NCBI GenBank assembly: GCA_009731375.1
Contig: BJOX01000124.1
Location: 59,062 to 122,152 of the forward strand
Length of the DNA: 63,091 bases
Reading direction: 5' to 3'
Origin: Paulinella micropora
Taxonomy: Eukaryota > Cercozoa > Imbricatea > Euglyphida
Notes under the pieces: generated by a model
Databases searched by the model: none
What the model saw: the letters and a program-made list of their open reading frames with translations, nothing else
What the model was told of the DNA's origin: nothing
Translations under genes and position numbers: made by a program
Shown here: positions 59,093-63,091 of the stretch, piece by piece
Numbering within the stretch: position 1 is the first letter of the stretch
Layout: the number at the start of each line of letters is the position of its first letter

Positions 59093-61899
59093 ATGCCACC
59101 ACCATTACCGCCCAGACTGACGAAGGAGAATGTAGAACTAGCGAAGGTAAGGGCGAATTTGAGGAAAACAGAAACCAGAGAAAACAAAAGGGAATTTAAA
59201 GTAGTAGAGTTAAAATCTAGGCGAGACAATAGATTAAACTCTCTTACATACGAGAAGCAAGGATTAGACATAAACTTTTATGATACTGACGCATTAGAGC
59301 GAGAGGTTCTAATTCCTATACTATTGGATGCGAAAAGAAATGGTATGACAGGAAATGCGGATGTTCATATCACTATAACATACATAACAGACCACGAAGA
59401 ATTAAATAGATATTATAAAAAGAAAACATTTAATTCTTTTCAAATAAAAAACTATGACGATTTTATTGAAATGTTGAATGAGTTTAACATAAGCAATATT
59501 GAAGCATCTGGATTAGGTTATGACCGAATTATTGAATATGCTAAGGTAGTAGTAGTTCAAGAAAACGGAGGCGGTTGTTATGAAGGAAGAAACAAATGTA
59601 AAAAAACAATATCTGATGAAAACATATTGATATCTCCCGCTAGCAAGAATAATAATTGTTTATTCTTTCTCTGTAAAGACCTTCTTAATATGCCACTTAT
59701 TAACAGAAAAAGATGTAATGATATTAGAGAGAAATTCAATCTTTCTAATGATTGCCCCATACCATTCTCTACCGCAGTAAAAATCCTTAATATTTTGATA
59801 AAAGAAGGAAAGACATATGAAATAACAAACGCCTTAACAAGAGAAACTATAAGCACAAACAACATCGGAGAAGAAGCGGACATTATGATTTACTTAGAGA
59901 ATAACCACTATTTTGGATTAACTAAAAGATATAAACAAAAATGCGAACAATGTTTAAAGAAATACATCAAAAAGCACACTTGTAATCCAAAAATCATAAA
60001 TTATGTGAATAGAGAAATATTAAAGAATGGAAAGAGACATTTAATAACGAAGGAGCATAAAGAAAAATATAATAATAAAGACGAACTCCTTCATTACGAC
60101 CTTGAAACTTTTAGAAATAACACACTTGCTGAAGGCTTTGATATTCACGACTGCTATATAGTCGGATATACTCAAGGGACGGAAGGATTTAAATACTTTG
60201 CTGGTAAAGATAGTAGTTCTAAATTTCTTGATACACTTCTAGAGAGAGGAAAGAAGTTAGCAGTTGAATGGGGTAATAGAATGCTTCATAATCCAGTCAA
60301 GAAAGTAGCAGGAGTAAGAAAGAAAAGAAACAAAGATGAAGAACCGCCGATTTTATATGTGAATGGATTTAATGGAGCGAACTTTGACCACTACTTCATT
60401 AAACAGGAATTAATAAGAAGAGGCATTAAACCAAAATCACATATGATTAATAACGGCTCAATAATCTCTTTACAATTTGAAAATATTAAAATGTGGGATA
60501 TGTGTAAGCATACTCAGGGAACTCTAAAAGAAAACTTAGAAAATATGAAATNNNNNNNNNNNNNNNNNNNNNNNNNNNNNNNNNNNNNNNNNNNNNNNNN
60601 NNNNNNNNNNNNNNNNNNNNNNNNNNNNNNNNNNNNNNNNNNNNNNNNNNNNNNNNNNNNNNNNNNNNNNNNNNNNNNNNNNNNNNNNNNNNNNNNNNNN
60701 NNNNNNNNNNNNNNNNNNNNNNNNNNNNNNNNNNNNNNNNNNNNNNNNNNNNNNNNNNNNNNNNNNNNNNNNNNNNNNNNNNNNNNNNNNNNNNNNNNNN
60801 NNNNNNNNNNNNNNNNNNNNNNNNNNNNNNNNNNNNNNNNNNNNNNNNNNNNNNNNNNNNNNNNNNNNNNNNNNNNNNNNNNNNNNNNNNNNNNNNNNNN
60901 NNNNNNNNNNNNNNNNNNNNNNNNNNNNNNNNNNNNNNNNNNNNNNNNNNNNNNNNNNNNNNNNNNNNNNNNNNNNNNNNNNNNNNNNNNNNNNNNNNNN
61001 NNNNNNNNNNNNNNNNNNNNNNNNNNNNNNNNNNNNNNNNNNNNNNNNNNNNNNNNNNNNNNNNNNNNNNNNNNNNNNNNNNNNNNNNNNNNNNNNNNNN
61101 NNNNNNNNNNNNNNNNNNNNNNNNNNNNNNNNNNNNNNNNNNNNNNNNNNNNNNNNNNNNNNNNNNNNNNNNNNNNNNNNNNNNNNNNNNNNNNNNNNNN
61201 NNNNNNNNNNNNNNNNNNNNNNNNAGAAATGAAGTAATAATTGAAGAGAGTATTACAAAGCCTTCTCATTACGGGGCTTTCATTCTAGCATATAGCAGGC
61301 GAATTATGTATAACTACATAAAAGAGGCTAATCCAAATAAAGACATAGAAGCCGACTTCTATTACACCGATAGAGATAGTTTAGTGTTGCATGTTAGGTT
61401 CGCCAAACTAATCAAAAGGCTTGGTGATAAATCTCTCGGTGGAATAACGGATGACTTAGGAGATTGCTGTAAGATAATAAGAGGAATATGGATCGCTCCT
61501 AAATTGTATATGTTAGAATTTACAACGAATGAAGCCTTTCTCCCTTACCTTACCAAGAATGACTTAAAACATAAAGACAAAGGAGTTCATATAATTGAAT
61601 GCTACGAAAACGATGGAGTAAAAAAGAGATACTACCACCTTAGAGGTAAGGGGTTGAATTCAAAGGGGTTAAATCCAGAAGTATATGAAAAGATGGATTT
61701 AGGCGAAAGCATTGAAAATGTTAGAGATTTTCAAATGAAGAAAATTCATTTATCACGAAATAGCAAACAGCAAAATATTAACCATTTTAGCATAGTTCAT
61801 ACTACAAACATAAAAAAGAAAGTTAATGATAATAAATGGCAAGGTCGGGAGTTTATCAATGAAAATGATAGTATTCCTTACGGATATCAAAGACATTAG
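59093..61899 (+). CDS. Protein-primed family B DNA polymerase, interrupted by a gap
   Basis: The ATG at 59093 opens 486 codons before the N gap 60552-61224. The frame after the gap runs from 61225 to TAG at 61899. The frame differs across the gap, but the gap length is an estimate. Residues 186-272 hold NNNCLFFLC and, 80 residues later, NHYFGL, a Cys/His spacing like an OTU or papain-type cysteine protease. C284, C287, H295 and C297 make a zinc ribbon. The 3'-5' exonuclease shows HYDLETF (D336, E338) and NGFNGANFD (about 424-432). After the gap KPSHYGAFILAYSRR, then YYTDRDSLVLHV (the YxDTDS site with Arg in place of Thr) and KLYMLEF complete the polymerase. It would replicate the viral DNA from a protein primer. 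Confidence 0.88.
60552..61224. other. Assembly gap inside the DNA polymerase gene
   Basis: 673 N. It removes the remaining exonuclease and the motif A and B parts of the polymerase. In related enzymes a region of about 220 residues fits here. Confidence 0.95.
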
Positions 61900-61966
61900 A
61901 AACGAGAGAGCAATTCTAAAATATCAATTAAATAATTAATTTTTTTCAATAAATTTTTTACCACTC

Positions 61967-61974
61967 TATATATA
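61967..61974 (+). promoter_or_regulatory. TATATATA element three bases before an ATG
   Basis: The octamer ends three bases (GCA) before the ATG at 61978. Confidence 0.65.
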
Positions 61975-61977
61975 GCA

Positions 61978-62265
61978 ATGTCCGCCCTAACCAGACTATG
62001 CGAGAAGTTTGAGAAACTCTCTATTGAAAATAAAAAAGAAATATTTTCTCTTACCGATGTTAAAAAGATAATTACTGACGAAATCCAAATGATTGAAAAT
62101 GCGCGGGCTGGCAAGCCAAAGGATACTTTTCCATTTGGTAAGTATAAAGGTAAGAAAATTCAAGATATAGCGGTTATTGATAAGCCATACCTTGAATGGG
62201 TTATGAAACAGCCGTGGTTTGAGAAATTTACCGACATTAAAAGTGAAGTAAAAAAATACATTTAA
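61978..62265 (+). CDS. ExoX-C/DUF3820-like domain protein, copy 1 (95 aa)
   Basis: The C-terminal half carries FPFGKYKGKKIQDI, then DKPYLEWVMKQPWF. A (F)GK(Y/H)KG start and a Y-L-x-W-(V/L) helix mark the small domain found at the C-terminus of exonuclease X and in many viral proteins, thought to bind nucleic acid. The N-terminal half is helical and charged and may be a dimerisation region. No nuclease active site is present. It lies 78 bases downstream of the polymerase gene, with its own TATATATA element. Confidence 0.75.
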   Translation: MSALTRLCEKFEKLSIENKKEIFSLTDVKKIITDEIQMIENARAGKPKDTFPFGKYKGKKIQDIAVIDKPYLEWVMKQPWFEKFTDIKSEVKKYI

Positions 62266-62282
62266 TAAAAATTATTTTGTAG

Positions 62283-62290
62283 TATATATA
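62283..62290 (+). promoter_or_regulatory. TATATATA element three bases before an ATG
   Basis: The octamer ends three bases (TCA) before the ATG at 62294. Confidence 0.65.
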
Positions 62291-62293
62291 TCA

Positions 62294-62767
62294 ATGACAG
62301 ACCTAAGCACCAAGCAGGACTACTTGAATGAAATTGAAAAATGGAACATTGACAGCGAAGTTAAGAAACCCACTATTAAATGGACTAAACCCGATATTGT
62401 TTCTTTCTATGAGCAATATAAACCCAATGTTGATTTTGAACAAAATCAACATTATGATAATGTTAAAGTAGTTATCCCACCAAATGTTGATTTTCAAGAT
62501 AAATCAACATTAGACACATTGACGAAAATGATGGAGGAAGAAAGCACTCCTTTTACGACTGCTGATTTAAAAGAGACTGGTATCACCGAAATAAAGGCTA
62601 AGGTCGGCGAAGAAATAGCACAAAGTGAAACCGATATTTTTCTTCAATATGGTAAGTATAAAAAAATGAAAATTGAAGATGTTGCTAAGATTGATAAACC
62701 ATACCTTGAATATTTAATTCAACAACCTTATTTTAATCACAAAGATGCGGTAAAAAAATATTTGTGA
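62294..62767 (+). CDS. ExoX-C/DUF3820-like domain protein, copy 2 (157 aa)
   Basis: The C-terminus (FLQYGKYKKMKIEDV, then DKPYLEYLIQQPYF) repeats the domain of the preceding gene, so the two are tandem paralogs. The first hundred residues differ and are rich in charged residues and Pro (IKWTKPDIVSFYEQYKPNVD). The words NVDF and QNQHYDNV/QDKSTLDT suggest a short internal repeat near residues 41-76. Function unknown; a role next to the polymerase in DNA handling is an inference from position. It ends in TGA and faces the next gene. Confidence 0.75.
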   Translation: MTDLSTKQDYLNEIEKWNIDSEVKKPTIKWTKPDIVSFYEQYKPNVDFEQNQHYDNVKVVIPPNVDFQDKSTLDTLTKMMEEESTPFTTADLKETGITEIKAKVGEEIAQSETDIFLQYGKYKKMKIEDVAKIDKPYLEYLIQQPYFNHKDAVKKYL

Positions 62768-62803
62768 TGATATTACATTGTCTTCCACTAAATTTTTTTG
62801 GCT

Positions 62804-63091
62804 TTACCAATCCTCTATAAAATTAGCGATAATATTGACATTTCCACCATTATTAGTAGTAGAAACCGATTTCTGTGTAAAAGTTAATACATCACTTGGA
62901 GACAGATAAATATCATAATTTCTTAGATTGATTTGTTGAGTTGAATTAGCATTAACATATATTTTAAAAATCGTCGTTCCGTTGGCGATAGCAGTCGCTG
63001 TTGTGTCGGTATCAACTATTGAATATTTCGTATCTACATCCGCATACACTGCTCCAGTTAATGTTCCATTAACCACCATTCTGACGACATT
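62804..63091 (-). CDS. Beta-rich protein, C-terminal part, truncated by the window edge
   Basis: The minus-strand frame is open from 63091 to the TAA at 62804-62806. An ATG at 63079 is internal to the open frame, so the true start probably lies outside the window. The visible 95 residues are rich in Thr, Asn, Val and Ile with alternating hydrophobic residues (TKYSIVDTDTTATAIANGTT, INLRNYDIYLSPSDVLTFTQ) and end in IEDW. This looks like the end of a structural, capsid- or fibre-like protein. No family is assigned. Confidence 0.6.
   Translation of the reverse strand, partial: NVVRMVVNGTLTGAVYADVDTKYSIVDTDTTATAIANGTTIFKIYVNANSTQQINLRNYDIYLSPSDVLTFTQKSVSTTNNGGNVNIIANFIEDW

Larger units (their letters stand above)
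57960..63091 (+). mobile_element. Polinton-like virus segment, left end and early part
   Basis: From about 57,970 the sequence is AT-rich, gene-dense, intron-free and without microsatellites, unlike everything before it. It carries a protein-primed family B DNA polymerase, small zinc-finger and basic proteins and ExoX-C-like proteins, and at the right edge a beta-rich protein on the opposite strand. This gene set fits Polinton-like viruses or virophage relatives integrated in protist genomes. The terminal inverted repeat and the capsid genes would lie beyond 63,091, so the exact left end cannot be fixed. A mis-join of a free viral contig is possible, but no N gap lies at the boundary. Confidence 0.78.

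Noticed and set aside
58987-59199. An open frame overlapping the start of the polymerase gene
   Set aside because: It reads through AT-rich leader in another frame and lacks any motif; the polymerase frame is clearly the coding one.

Overview
The window is a 63,091-base eukaryotic nuclear scaffold carrying thirteen runs of N. The host has GT-AG introns, very small exons, and introns built almost wholly from simple repeats. The mix of Ngaro-type tyrosine-recombinase retrotransposons, a Ty3/gypsy-like element, tRNA-derived SINEs and a Polinton-like DNA virus suggests a unicellular eukaryote such as an alga or alveolate. I do not name a species.

Layout. (1) 1-5.5 kb: simple repeats, retroposon fragments and unassigned sequence. 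(2) 5.55-22.34 kb, minus strand: short GC-rich islands between microsatellites join, with matching reading phase, into a host gene for a xylose-isomerase-like TIM-barrel protein (sugar phosphate isomerase/epimerase family). No single long open frame reveals it. Several exons have extra tandem copies beside them. SINEs, a foldback element, a 41-bp minisatellite and a 470-bp direct duplication lie in its introns. (3) 22.4-23.3 kb: a pentanucleotide satellite. (4) 23.39-46.68 kb: nested mobile elements. A foldback element is split by a decayed Ngaro-type element (23,450-30,549). Next to it a second Ngaro-type element (30,965-46,675) is split inside its tyrosine recombinase by a 10.6-kb LTR retrotransposon (34,742-45,354), with near-identical LTRs, a GATT target duplication, and gag and pol in one frame separated by a single UGA. 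(5) 47-51.4 kb: non-LTR retrotransposon pieces whose 3' ends run into (TTC/GAA)n tracts. (6) 51.89-56.37 kb, plus strand: a six-exon TOPORS-like RING E3 ligase gene. (7) About 58 kb to the end: an AT-rich Polinton-like virus segment with protein-primed DNA polymerase B, small zinc-finger and basic proteins, two ExoX-C-like paralogs and the end of a beta-rich protein running off the window.

How the parts relate. The two host genes carry introns inflated by microsatellites. The retroposon families end in (ATT)n or (GAA)n tails, so part of the simple-repeat load may have arrived with retroposition. In the viral segment four genes share the octamer TATATATA ending exactly three bases before the ATG, while the polymerase gene lacks this arrangement, which suggests two promoter classes. 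All family calls come from reading motifs by eye; no database search was run.
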